Below, one piece after another: positions 1 to 8,500 of a stretch of 64,000 nt of DNA; position 1 is the first letter of the stretch; each line of letters opens with the position of its first letter. This DNA is from Pseudomonadota bacterium. Lineage in GTDB: Bacteria; Myxococcota_A; UBA796; SXON01. The position numbers and the translations under genes were made by a program. The stretch lies in the NCBI GenBank assembly GCA_005778355.1, contig SXON01000021.1:1-64000 (forward strand), given 5' to 3'. The notes beneath the pieces are model-generated. The model did no database searches. It saw nothing but the letters and a program-made list of their open reading frames with translations, and was not told where the DNA came from.

Positions 1-882
1 CTGCTGGAGGAGGAGAATCCCTATGCGCGGCTCGACGCCCTCGGCCGCCAGCTGCGCGACGCCGTGCTCGCTGCCTGCCGCACCAAGCAGGCGCCGCTCG
101 GCGATGTCGAGGCTGGACATGATCTTCAAACGCGAGGTGATCGCGTGCTTCAGCCGCAGCGGCGGCTTCATGACCTCGTACAGCATGCCGTCGATGCGGT
201 AGCGGATGCGGAGTTGCTTCTCGTAGGGCTCGATGTGGATGTCGCTCGCGCCCTTGCGAATCGCGTCGAGGAGCACCAGGTTCACGAGCTTGACCACGGG
301 CGCGTCGCCCGCCGACTTCTCGAGGTCGAGGACGTTGATGTCTTCATCCACGTCGCTCGAGAGCTCGAGGTCTTCCTCGCCACTGTTGAAGTCGATCATC
401 ACGTCTTCGAACGTGACGTTGCTCGTGTAGTACTTCTCGATGGCCTCGGCGATCTGGCCCTCGGAGGCCACCACGACGTCGATGTTGAAGTTGGTGATGA
501 ACTTGATGTCGTCGACCGCGTAGATGTTCGACGGGTCGGCCATGGCAACAATCAGGGTGTTTCCTGACTTGTTGATGGGGATCACCTGATGACGAACCAC
601 CACTTCCTTCGGGATGAGCTTCAGGACCTCGGCCTCGATCTCGAAATCGCTGAGGTTGATGCTGGGTACGCCATACTGCTTGGACAGGAAGGCGGTGAGC
701 TCGTTCTCCTCGATGTAGCCGAGCTTGGTGAGCTGGTGGCCGAGGCGACCGCCGGTGCTCCGCTGCGTTTCCATCGCCTTCTGGAGCTGGAGCGGCGAGA
801 TGAGCTTCTCGCGCACCAACAGCTCGCCAAGGCGCGCCCCGGTGGCGGCCCCGCTGGCGGTGGATTTACGTTCGTCAGCCAT
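1..882 (-). CDS. pilB: Type IV pilus assembly ATPase PilB, 5' part (runs off the window, possibly chimeric at its end)
   Basis: The 294 visible codons begin MADERKSTASG. They contain the N-terminal T2SS/T4P ATPase domain (LGELLVREKLIS; FLSKQYGVPSINL), then the linker AMADPSNIYAVDDIKF, and the start of the ATPase core (GASDIHIEPYEK; RYRIDGMLYEV). PilB powers extension of type IV pili at the cytoplasmic face of the inner membrane. Homology is good up to MSSLDIAERRL at about position 88. Relatives continue with PQDGRIK, but here the frame stays open and reads unrelated residues (LGAAGSEHG), so the last ~90 bases look foreign (see findings). Walker A and B boxes would lie outside the window. The gene sits 78 bp downstream of the sigma-like membrane protein on the same strand. 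Confidence 0.85.
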   Translation of the reverse strand, partial: MADERKSTASGAATGARLGELLVREKLISPLQLQKAMETQRSTGGRLGHQLTKLGYIEENELTAFLSKQYGVPSINLSDFEIEAEVLKLIPKEVVVRHQVIPINKSGNTLIVAMADPSNIYAVDDIKFITNFNIDVVVASEGQIAEAIEKYYTSNVTFEDVMIDFNSGEEDLELSSDVDEDINVLDLEKSAGDAPVVKLVNLVLLDAIRKGASDIHIEPYEKQLRIRYRIDGMLYEVMKPPLRLKHAITSRLKIMSSLDIAERRLLGAAGSEHGVAQLAAEGVEPRIGILLLQQ

Positions 883-960
883 ACGCGTGTACCTCGCGAG
901 GGCGGAGCTTAGCGCAAGCTGCGCCCCGCCGGGAACCCGGCACGCCGCACTCCTGGCGCT

Positions 961-1587
961 CTAGTGCAGGGACCACGCCAGCACCGCGAGGATCAAGGCA
1001 CCGCCAGCTGCGGCGATCAGGAGGCTGATGCGGCGTTTCGCGGGCGGCGCGGGCGGACGGGGTGGTAGCCCGGGCGGAAAGATGAGCGCCTCCACGGGCG
1101 GCGAGCGCAGGCAGGCGGCGTACACCACGAGGCGCGCGTTGGTGTCGGCCGCCGGTTCGAGCAGGCGGTAGGCGGTGCGAACGGCGGGGTCTGGGGGCGT
1201 CCAGTCGAAGAAGATGTCGACGAGGTAGCCGAGCCGCACCCGCGGCGGCAGCACCGCCACCCCTTCCGGCGTGGGCGGCAGGCGCGAGGCCGGGAGTTGG
1301 CTCCCGGGCGGCAGCCCATCCCGCAAGTGACGGTAGAGCGCGCGACCCACCTGCGCCCCCAGCGCCTCTTCCAGGTTGAAGCTTGCGGCCTCCTCGGCCA
1401 GGTCGATGCGGAAGGAGGCCAGCCAGCCGAGGGCCTCGGCGTCGGAGCGCACCACCCCGCGCACCACCGACCACAGATGCCCCGCCTGGGCGTTCCACAA
1501 CTGCGTGAACGGCCCCTCCCCCTCACGCGCACGCAGCGCGCGGACGAGGCGGAACTCGGCAAGGTCCAGTGGCGGCGCGGTCGTCAT
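961..1587 (-). CDS. Membrane-anchored protein with sigma-70 region-2-like N-terminus
   Basis: This 208-residue protein has no clear family. Residues ~25-95 (FTQLWNAQAGHLW, SDAEALGWLASF, ALYRHLR) have the hydrophobic and acidic spacing of an ECF sigma-factor region 2, but no region 4 follows. The middle is Pro-rich. The C-terminus is basic (KRR) followed by one hydrophobic helix (LLIAAAGGALILAVLAW), so it is probably a tail-anchored inner-membrane protein. It is immediately upstream of pilB and may be co-transcribed with it. The sigma resemblance is by eye and could be coincidental. An adaptor or anti-sigma-type role is only a guess. Confidence 0.55.
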   Translation of the reverse strand: MTTAPPLDLAEFRLVRALRAREGEGPFTQLWNAQAGHLWSVVRGVVRSDAEALGWLASFRIDLAEEAASFNLEEALGAQVGRALYRHLRDGLPPGSQLPASRLPPTPEGVAVLPPRVRLGYLVDIFFDWTPPDPAVRTAYRLLEPAADTNARLVVYAACLRSPPVEALIFPPGLPPRPPAPPAKRRISLLIAAAGGALILAVLAWSLH

Positions 1588-1615
1588 CCAGCGCTAATTG
1601 TGGCACGATGGCGGC

Positions 1616-2623
1616 GTGCTGATCGCCCTCGCCGCCTGCGCCCGCTGGGATGTCCTTCCCGACGAGGACTTCACCCCCGACCCGGTGCACGAGCCATATC
1701 CAAGTCGCGACGAGCTCGGCGCCTACCCGCCGGATGGCGACGAGACCCACGGCGTGAAGGTGGACATGCCGCCGCAGTCCGTGGTGCGCTTCGTGGCGCT
1801 CGGCGACGCCGGCACCGCGTACCCCGAGCAGTTCGAGGTGGCCGACGCGATGCGCGACGTGTGCGCCGAGCGGGGCTGCGACTTCGCCGTGTACATGGGC
1901 GACAATTTCTACAACACGGGCGTGGAGGCCGTGGACGACCCGCAATTCGACGAGAAGTTCGAGGTGCCGTACGCGGAGATCACCTTTCCGTTCTGGACCG
2001 TGACCGGCAACCACGACTACGGCGGCGGGGGCGCCGGCTACGAGTTCTGGAAGGGCCAGGTGTACATCGACTACGCCGAGCGCTCCGAGAAGTGGAAGTT
2101 CCCCGACCTCTTCTACACGGTAGACTACGGGCTCCTCGATCTGTTCGGGCTCGACACCAACGCGATGATGTGGGGCTTCTACGAGGGACAGCAGCAATGG
2201 CTCGACGCGGCCGTCGCGGCCAGCGATGCCGAGTGGAAGATCGCCTACGGGCACCACCCCATCCTCTCCAATGGCCCCCACGGCAACGCGGGCGTGTACG
2301 ACGGCTACTCGTCGCCGATCCCGATCTGGGACGGCGCCTTCGTGAAGGACTTCATGGACCAGTCGGTCTGTGGCAAGATCGACGTGTACCTCTGCGGTCA
2401 CGACCACAGCCGCCAGTGGCTCGAAGACACCTGTGGCGGCACGGAGCTGATCGTGAGCGGCGCGGGCGGGAAGGTGAGCTACCTCGATGGCGAGAACCCC
2501 ACCTGGTACGAGATGGACACCGAGGGCTTCCTCTGGGTGGAGCTCGACGGCAAGTCCTTCAAGGGCGCCTTCTATGATGCCTTCGGAAACCTCGAGTACG
2601 AGCGCGAATTCACCAAGGAATAG
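1616..2623 (+). CDS. Calcineurin-like metallophosphoesterase lipoprotein (acid-phosphatase type)
   Basis: A secreted metal-dependent phosphatase resembling the purple/tartrate-resistant acid phosphatase branch. The dinuclear-metal motifs appear in order: GDAG, MGDNFYNTG, TGNHDY, GHHP and GHDHSRQ. Together these form the full set of metal and phosphate ligands. I chose the GTG at 1616, giving MLIALAAC, a very short lipoprotein signal with Cys8. A TTG at 1598 would add six hydrophilic residues (WHDGG) and break the signal. About 60 linker residues precede the catalytic domain. It is divergent from the sigma-like gene, with 28 bp between starts. Substrate is unknown: phosphomonoesters or phosphoproteins are typical of the family. 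Confidence 0.85.
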   Translation: MLIALAACARWDVLPDEDFTPDPVHEPYPSRDELGAYPPDGDETHGVKVDMPPQSVVRFVALGDAGTAYPEQFEVADAMRDVCAERGCDFAVYMGDNFYNTGVEAVDDPQFDEKFEVPYAEITFPFWTVTGNHDYGGGGAGYEFWKGQVYIDYAERSEKWKFPDLFYTVDYGLLDLFGLDTNAMMWGFYEGQQQWLDAAVAASDAEWKIAYGHHPILSNGPHGNAGVYDGYSSPIPIWDGAFVKDFMDQSVCGKIDVYLCGHDHSRQWLEDTCGGTELIVSGAGGKVSYLDGENPTWYEMDTEGFLWVELDGKSFKGAFYDAFGNLEYEREFTKE

Positions 2624-2632
2624 GCATCGCGT

Positions 2633-3682
2633 CTAGTGAATCGTGCCGTCAGGTCCCGTGAACTCGTCCTCCGGCGCGCAGCACTCGATCACCAGCGGGC
2701 TGCCCTCCGAGTCGTGGGCCTGGCCGTCCACCCCTGTCCATCGGGCCGTGGGCGCGAAGCCGACGCCGCGGTTCGCGCAGTCGTTCTCGTAGTCCAGGGC
2801 GTAACGCAAGAGCGCGACGTCGTACTCGGAGGGATCGCTGGTGCTGTCGCCGTTGATCGCGCCCTGGAGCGTGACGGCCCAGGTGATGACGGTGCTCCCG
2901 TCGCCGGGCCGCGTCACCGAAGCCGGCTCCGGATCGTAGGCGGAGGGTGTCCACCCGGGCGGCAGCGTTTCTGACACCATCGCCGTGCCGTCAGCGCGCC
3001 CAAGGTTGGTGACCCTCACCGCCACGGCGGCCGTCCGGACCTCGCTCAGGTCGAACCAATTCATCTCGCGACCGACGAGGAAGAGAACCTCGTCCTGGAC
3101 CTCGTCCCAGACATTGTGTTGGGTGCGCACCAGGCCGTCGTCCTCGCCGTCGACGTGGTCCTCCACGAGGTCGCCGTCCTGGTCGGTCTCATCGTTGGCG
3201 AAAGTAAACAATCGATCAGGGGCACGCGCACCGTCGTAGTCGTAGGAACCCGAGCGGCTGGTGACCTGGTTCTCCTCCACGCACCACCAGGTCTCACGGG
3301 TCTCATCGAACAACCCGTACGGAATAGACAACGAGCTACCGGCCGGAATCTCGCTGCTCCCCGGGATGCCCGCGAGCGCGTCTTGTGAGTCGTCACTGAA
3401 GAAGACGTACCAGTCCTCGAAACACACCGGGTAGGGCCCGGTGTTGTCGATGCGCAGGTACATGATTCCGTAGCTCACCTGTGCGAAGCCGCGATCGACC
3501 GCCTCGGCCACCTCGATGCAGCCCTCGGGCTCGCAGGCGTCGTACTCCTCCTCGACCTCGGGGACCGACGCCTCCGGGGGCACCCCCGAGTCTACGGCGT
3601 CGCCCTGCTCCCACTCGGGCCAGGCCTCGTCGGACTTGTCCACCTCGCCCGAGCCGGGGCAGCCGAGAAAGGCCAGGATCAT
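2633..3682 (-). CDS. Acidic lipoprotein with DUF11-like beta-sandwich, function unknown
   Basis: A 349-residue protein starting MILAFLGCPGSG, a miniature lipoprotein signal with Cys8 and no in-frame start upstream. An acidic linker follows. The C-terminal half has features of bacterial extracellular Ig/DUF11-type repeats: VAVRVTNLGRADGTAMVSETLPPGW and a statement of type TVITWAVTLQ, the usual pattern of a cell-surface beta-sandwich. A short Asp-rich stretch (NDETDQDGDLVEDHVDGEDDG) could bind calcium. Eight Cys are present in the mature part. It converges with the phosphoesterase gene, with only 9 bp between stop codons, and lies upstream of nothing obviously related. No enzymatic motif was seen. 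Confidence 0.7.
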   Translation of the reverse strand: MILAFLGCPGSGEVDKSDEAWPEWEQGDAVDSGVPPEASVPEVEEEYDACEPEGCIEVAEAVDRGFAQVSYGIMYLRIDNTGPYPVCFEDWYVFFSDDSQDALAGIPGSSEIPAGSSLSIPYGLFDETRETWWCVEENQVTSRSGSYDYDGARAPDRLFTFANDETDQDGDLVEDHVDGEDDGLVRTQHNVWDEVQDEVLFLVGREMNWFDLSEVRTAAVAVRVTNLGRADGTAMVSETLPPGWTPSAYDPEPASVTRPGDGSTVITWAVTLQGAINGDSTSDPSEYDVALLRYALDYENDCANRGVGFAPTARWTGVDGQAHDSEGSPLVIECCAPEDEFTGPDGTIH

Positions 3683-3720
3683 GGGGGGCGCGCTCCTGCC
3701 GCCCAGTCTGACACGCGACG

Positions 3721-6700
3721 CTACTCGCCGCTACCGCGGATGAGCCAGGCGCCGCCGTAGCTGCTGCTGGCGGTGCCCATGTCCCAGCCCGTGGCGCCGA
3801 CGAGGAAGTCATCGAAGCCGTCGGCGTCGGTGTCGCCGGCGAAGGCGAGTTGGCCACCGAGGGCGTCGGAACTGAACACGCCCGTGACGGCGAAATCAGC
3901 CTCGTCGAGGGCGTAGCTGCCGCTGGCGACGGGACCATACCAGAGGAAGGCACCACCCGCGTTGCTGGCGGGGGAGTCGTATCCGGAGGCGCCCACGATC
4001 AGGTCGTCGGTGCCGTTGCCGTCGAAGTCGCCACCACCGGCCACGGAGCGGCCGAAGTTGAGGCTGCCCGCGTTGCCCGTGAGGGTGACCGCCGCGCTCG
4101 ACGTGGACATCGAGCTCGACAGGGGCGAGGCGAACACGTAGGCGGCGCCGGCATCGCTGTAGGTGGACGAGTCGATGGTGACCGACTCCTGGTGTGCGCC
4201 CACGATGAGGTCGTTGTCGCCGTCGCCGTCGTAGTCGCCCGCGCTATCGACCGAGCGACAGAGCTCGGCGTCGGTGGTGCCGGAGCCCTCGATGACCACG
4301 TCGGCCACGGTCGACAGGTTGCCGCTCGCCAGCGCACTGTCGCCGTAGACCACGTAGGCCATGCCGTCGTTGCTGCCGTTGCCGTCGCCCTTGTAGGCGC
4401 AGATCACCATCTCGTCGCGACCGTCGCCGCCGAGGTCGGGCACCATCGCCAGCACCTGGCCCGTCTGGTCGCTCGCGGTGCTGGTGTAGAAGAGAACGTC
4501 GGCCGCCGAGAAGAGCACCGTGCCGCTGCTCCCGCCGTACCAGACACCTGCCGCGCCGGTGTTGGTGGTGCTGCTGTAGTCGTAACCGTAGGCGCCCACC
4601 AGCACATCGGGGAGGCCGTCGGCATCCACGTCCTGCCCACCGGACACGTCGTAACCGACGTACTCGCTGGAGCTATTGCCCTGGACCACGAGCACGGCCG
4701 AGGAGGAGCCGCGCGTCAGGTCGCCCGACGGCGCAGAGAAGATGATCGCCTCGCCGGCGGCGCCGTAGCTCGTCCCGTTGTTGACACGGGTGTTGTACGC
4801 GCCCACGACGACGTCGTTTGCGCCGTCGTCGTCGAAGTCACCGGCGCCGTCGAGCTGGTAGCCCATGTAGTCGACGGAGCTGAGCCGGTAGACACCGCGC
4901 ACCGTCGCGATCGCGCTGACGGTCGAGGTGAGCTGGACGTCGCCCGAGGCGGTGGCCCCGCTCATGAACCAGGCCGCGCCGGTGTTTGACGCGTAGGTGG
5001 TGTCGTAGAGGTGGGCGCCGAGGCCGATGTCGTCGGCACCGTCGCCGTCGAGGTCGCCCACGCCGGCCACCGCGGAGGCCACCTGGTCGCTGCTGGTGAC
5101 GCCGTACCACAACGCGTCGTCGTAGTCGGTGACCACGCCCTCGCCGTAGTTGTAGCAGTCGCTGTCGTTGCGATCGCCGTCGCAGTCGCTGTCGGTGCCA
5201 TCGACGCAGACCTCCTCGGCGCCGAGGTAGATCGTGTCGTCGGTGTCGTCGCAGTCGGTGGCGTTGGCCACGTAGCCACTGGGCGCCGAGCAGCTGGTCT
5301 CGGTGACGGTGGCGTCGCCCTGGCCGTCGCCGTCGGCGTCGGCGTACTGGGTGAGCGTTCCGGTCACGCTGGGGTCGGCATCGTCGGCCAGGCCGTCGCA
5401 ATCCTCGTCGGCGTCGGTGGCATCACACACCTCGGTGCCACCGGGGTTCACGCTCGACTCGCTGTCGTCGCAGTCGGTGTCGTCGGCCACGTAGCCAACG
5501 TCCGCGTCGCAGGTGCTCGTGCCGACGGCGGCGTCGCCGTAAGTGTCGCTGTCGGCGTCGTAGTACCAGGAGCTCTGGCCGAGGGCGCTCGCGTCGGCAT
5601 CGTCGCTCAGGCCGTCGCAGTCCTCGTCGGTGTCGCTGGCGTCGCAGACTTCCTGGGCGCCGGGGTTGACGTCGACCTCGAAGGGATCGCAGTCGTCGGC
5701 ATTGTCGACGTAGTCGGCCGGCTGGTTGCAGGCGTCGACGTCGAGGAAGTTGTCGCCGTAGCCGTCGCCATCGCGGTCCCAGTGCCAGGTGTCCTGGCCG
5801 GTGGCGCTCAGGTCGTCGTCGTCGCTGTCGCCATCGCAGTCCTCGTCGGTGTCGGCGTCGTCGCACACCTCTTGCTCGCCGGGGTTGATATCGTCGTCGA
5901 GGTCGTCGCAATCGGTGTTGTCGGCCACGTAGCCGCTCGGCTGGTCGCAGTCGGTGTCGCGAACCAGCGAGTAGCCGTAGCCGTCGCCGTCGGTGTCGCG
6001 GTGCCAGAGCTGCACGTCGGCGGCCGTGTCTTCGTCGACCTCGCCATCGCAGTTGTCGTCGTCACCGTCGCAGTACTCGGTAGCGCCGGGGTACTCGTTG
6101 CCGTCGGTGTCGTCGCAGTCGGTGTCGTCGGCCACGAAGCCGCTCGGCTGGTCGCAATCGATGTCGCTGGCGGTGGCGTTGCCGAAGCTGTCGAGATCGG
6201 TGTCGGCGAACCACGTGAGCACGTCAAGGGCGGCGTCCTCGTCGATATCGCCGTCGCAATTGTCGTCGTAACTGTTGCAATACTCGTCGGCGCCCGGGTA
6301 AGTCCGGGGGGCGCTGTCGTCGCAATCCGTGTTGTCGGCCACGTGGCCGGTGGGCTGGTAACAATCGAGGTCGGGGGTGGCGGGGTCGCCGAAGCTGTCG
6401 TTGTCGCCGTCGGCGTACCAAGTGGCCACGTCGGCGGCCGTGTCTTCGTCGACCTCGCCATCGCAGTTGTCGTCGTCACCGTCGCAGTATTCGGTAGCGC
6501 CGGGGAACTCGTTCTCGTCGGTGTCGTCGCAGTCGGTGTCGTCGGCCACGTAGCCACTGGGTTGGGTGCACGCGGCCACGCCGATACCCGCGTCACCGTA
6601 GCCGTCGGTGTCGCCGTCGGCGAAGAAGGTGGCCGCGTCGATGGCGGTGGACTCGTCCGCCTCGCCGTCGCAGTCGTCGTCGTAGCCGTTGCACATCTCG

Positions 6701-8154
6701 GTGCCGACGGGCGACACGAGCACGTCGGTGTCGTCGCAGTCGGTGTCGTCGGCGGTGTAGCCGCTCGGCACCGCGCACGCGGCGTAGGTACTGGCCGGGT
6801 CGCCGTAGCCGTCGGTGTCGGTGTCGGCATACCAGGTGAGCGCGTCGGCGGCGGCGTCCTCGTCGGTGGTGCCGTCGCAGTCGTCGTCGGTGCCGTTGCA
6901 GTACTCGGTGGCGGTGGGCGACACCTGGTCGGTGGTGTCGTCGCAGTCGGTGTTGTCGGCGAGGTAGCCCTCGGGCTTGTCGCACGCGACGAGGGTGGTG
7001 ACCGCGTCGCCGTAGCCGTCGCTGTCGGCGTCGGCGTACCAGATCGACGCGTCGAGCGCCGTGTCCTCGTCGACCGTGCCATCGCAGTTGTCGTCTTCAC
7101 CGTCGCAATACTCGGGCGCGCCGGGGTACACCTCCACGTCGGTGTCGTCGCAGTCGGTGTTGTCGGCCACGTAGTTGAGCGGCGCGTCGCACGCGACCGC
7201 GGAGAAGGCCGCGGCCCCGTAGCCATCACGATCGTCGTCGGCGTACCAGGTCGACGCGTCGACCGCGGTGGACTCGTCGGCGGCACCGTCGCAGTTGTTG
7301 TCGGCACCGTCGCAGTACTCGGTGGCGCCCGGGTAGGTGGTGGCCACGGTGTCGTCGCACTCCTGGCAGGCGGCGTAGCCGTCGCTGTCGGCGTCGGCGT
7401 AGCCCACGGAACCGTCGCAATTGTAGTCGTTCGGATTCGCGCAATCCACCTCGTCGGCACCGGGGTGGAAGCGGCTGGTGGTGTCGTCGCAATCACCGCT
7501 CTGGGCGGCGTAGCCCTCCGGCTGATCGCAGGTGACAAGTGTGCTTTCCACGCCGTAGCCGTCGCTGTCGGCGTCGAGGTACCAGGTGGGGGCGTCGGTG
7601 GCCTCCTCGTCGATGTCGCCGTCGCAGTCGTCGTCGATGTCGTTGCAGGCCTCGGTCAAGAGCGGCGAGCGGGTGGCGTCGCCATCGTCGCAGTCCTCGC
7701 AGGCGGGGCTGCCGTCGGCGTCGTCGTCGGCGTAGGCGACCGATCCGTCGCAATTGTAGTCGTTCGGGTCGGTGCAGTCGGACTCGTCGGCGCCAGGGTT
7801 GTACGCGGCGTCGGCGTCGTCGCAATCCTCGGCATTGTCGACGTGGCCAGTGGGCGTTTCGCAGGCCTCCGTCGGCGCCGCCGCGTCGCCGTAGCCGTCG
7901 GCGTCGTTGTCCGCGTAGAAGGTGGCCATGTCCGTGGCCTCCTCGTCGGTGCTGCCGTCGCAGTCGTTGTCGACGCCGTCGCACAGCTCCTGCGCGCCCA
8001 CGTTGACGGTGCCGTCGCCCTCGTCGCAGTCGTCTTCGCCGATGTAGCCATCGCCGTCCTGGTCGAAGTCCTCCTCGCCGGTTTCCTTGCCGGGATCCGT
8101 GGAGATTGCGTCGGGACAACCAGCCAGGAACAGCACGAGGGAAAGCAGACGCAT
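3721..8154 (-). CDS. Giant MopE-repeat / FG-GAP beta-propeller surface lipoprotein
   Basis: The 1477-residue product starts at MRLLSLVLFLAGC, a lipoprotein signal with Cys13. A longer frame start would only add 55 non-homologous residues from the intergenic repeat. About 15 Asp/Cys-rich units follow, each of the form DCDDxD..PGxxEYCDGxDxNCDGxxDE plus WYADxDxDGYGD. This is the putative metal-binding motif of the MopE family, and the D-x-D-x-D-G loops resemble thrombospondin type-3/calcium loops. The last ~420 residues carry seven FG-GAP/integrin-type units (for example AGDFDDDGANDVVVGA, GGDFDGNGTDDLIVGA), enough for one seven-bladed propeller. Probable role: calcium- or copper-loaded surface adhesin. 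The DNA repeats are reflected in long spurious frames on the opposite strand. Confidence 0.88.
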   Translation of the reverse strand: MRLLSLVLFLAGCPDAISTDPGKETGEEDFDQDGDGYIGEDDCDEGDGTVNVGAQELCDGVDNDCDGSTDEEATDMATFYADNDADGYGDAAAPTEACETPTGHVDNAEDCDDADAAYNPGADESDCTDPNDYNCDGSVAYADDDADGSPACEDCDDGDATRSPLLTEACNDIDDDCDGDIDEEATDAPTWYLDADSDGYGVESTLVTCDQPEGYAAQSGDCDDTTSRFHPGADEVDCANPNDYNCDGSVGYADADSDGYAACQECDDTVATTYPGATEYCDGADNNCDGAADESTAVDASTWYADDDRDGYGAAAFSAVACDAPLNYVADNTDCDDTDVEVYPGAPEYCDGEDDNCDGTVDEDTALDASIWYADADSDGYGDAVTTLVACDKPEGYLADNTDCDDTTDQVSPTATEYCNGTDDDCDGTTDEDAAADALTWYADTDTDGYGDPASTYAACAVPSGYTADDTDCDDTDVLVSPVGTEMCNGYDDDCDGEADESTAIDAATFFADGDTDGYGDAGIGVAACTQPSGYVADDTDCDDTDENEFPGATEYCDGDDDNCDGEVDEDTAADVATWYADGDNDSFGDPATPDLDCYQPTGHVADNTDCDDSAPRTYPGADEYCNSYDDNCDGDIDEDAALDVLTWFADTDLDSFGNATASDIDCDQPSGFVADDTDCDDTDGNEYPGATEYCDGDDDNCDGEVDEDTAADVQLWHRDTDGDGYGYSLVRDTDCDQPSGYVADNTDCDDLDDDINPGEQEVCDDADTDEDCDGDSDDDDLSATGQDTWHWDRDGDGYGDNFLDVDACNQPADYVDNADDCDPFEVDVNPGAQEVCDASDTDEDCDGLSDDADASALGQSSWYYDADSDTYGDAAVGTSTCDADVGYVADDTDCDDSESSVNPGGTEVCDATDADEDCDGLADDADPSVTGTLTQYADADGDGQGDATVTETSCSAPSGYVANATDCDDTDDTIYLGAEEVCVDGTDSDCDGDRNDSDCYNYGEGVVTDYDDALWYGVTSSDQVASAVAGVGDLDGDGADDIGLGAHLYDTTYASNTGAAWFMSGATASGDVQLTSTVSAIATVRGVYRLSSVDYMGYQLDGAGDFDDDGANDVVVGAYNTRVNNGTSYGAAGEAIIFSAPSGDLTRGSSSAVLVVQGNSSSEYVGYDVSGGQDVDADGLPDVLVGAYGYDYSSTTNTGAAGVWYGGSSGTVLFSAADVLFYTSTASDQTGQVLAMVPDLGGDGRDEMVICAYKGDGNGSNDGMAYVVYGDSALASGNLSTVADVVIEGSGTTDAELCRSVDSAGDYDGDGDNDLIVGAHQESVTIDSSTYSDAGAAYVFASPLSSSMSTSSAAVTLTGNAGSLNFGRSVAGGGDFDGNGTDDLIVGASGYDSPASNAGGAFLWYGPVASGSYALDEADFAVTGVFSSDALGGQLAFAGDTDADGFDDFLVGATGWDMGTASSSYGGAWLIRGSGE

Positions 8155-8210
8155 GGGGACCCCGGGAGGAGCCGACGTTAGCCGGCTGGGCGGCGCCTTG
8201 CCACCTTCGT

Positions 8211-8454
8211 GACGGTCACGCCCGGCCCTATCTCGCGACGCGGGGGCCCCCCGATCTCCAGGCGATTCCGGTGCCCGCCAGTTTCGTGCACGGCCTTCGG
8301 CCGCCGGGTCCTGCCGCACCTGGCGCCTCCATCGACTCCGCTTCGCTCCGCGATGGAGTTCGCCAGGCGCGTCACCCGGTGGTCTTGTGACAGGGGGGCG
8401 GGCACCTCGCTCACGTCGGCTCGACCCCGCTGTGAGCGGGCCGGGCGCGCCCTC
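8211..8454. repeat. Intergenic structured repeat, copy 1 (with covarying hairpin)
   Basis: The gene-free stretch 8155-8500 holds a sequence homologous to 45070-45294, in the same orientation. The copies share long blocks such as ATCTCCAGGCGAT, CGGGTCCTGCC, GCTCCGCGATGG and CACGTCGGCTCGACCCCGCT, with indels between them. Its centre folds into a two-part hairpin. The outer stem is CCTGGCG (8319-8325) with CGCCAGG (8361-8367). The inner stem is CTCCATCG (8327-8334) with CGATGGAG (8351-8358). The other copy changes both sides of a pair and keeps the stem. It lies upstream of the MopE gene on the minus strand. Frames on either strand are not conserved between copies, so a structured RNA or a mobile palindromic repeat is likelier than a peptide. 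Confidence 0.75.
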
Positions 8455-8500
8455 CCTTCGCGGCTGTCACTCGGGGACGGTGGAGAACGGGAGGGGCAAT

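Noticed and set aside
5400-7900. Short near-identical DNA units inside the MopE gene, checked as a possible CRISPR array
   Set aside because: Units have variable length and are in frame as protein repeats; spacers are not unique sequences of uniform size.
5011-8181. 1056-codon open frame on the plus strand rich in GVVAVGVVGHV-like repeats
   Set aside because: It is the exact antisense of the MopE-repeat region; the repeats reflect the DNA periodicity of the real minus-strand gene and have no homologous fold.
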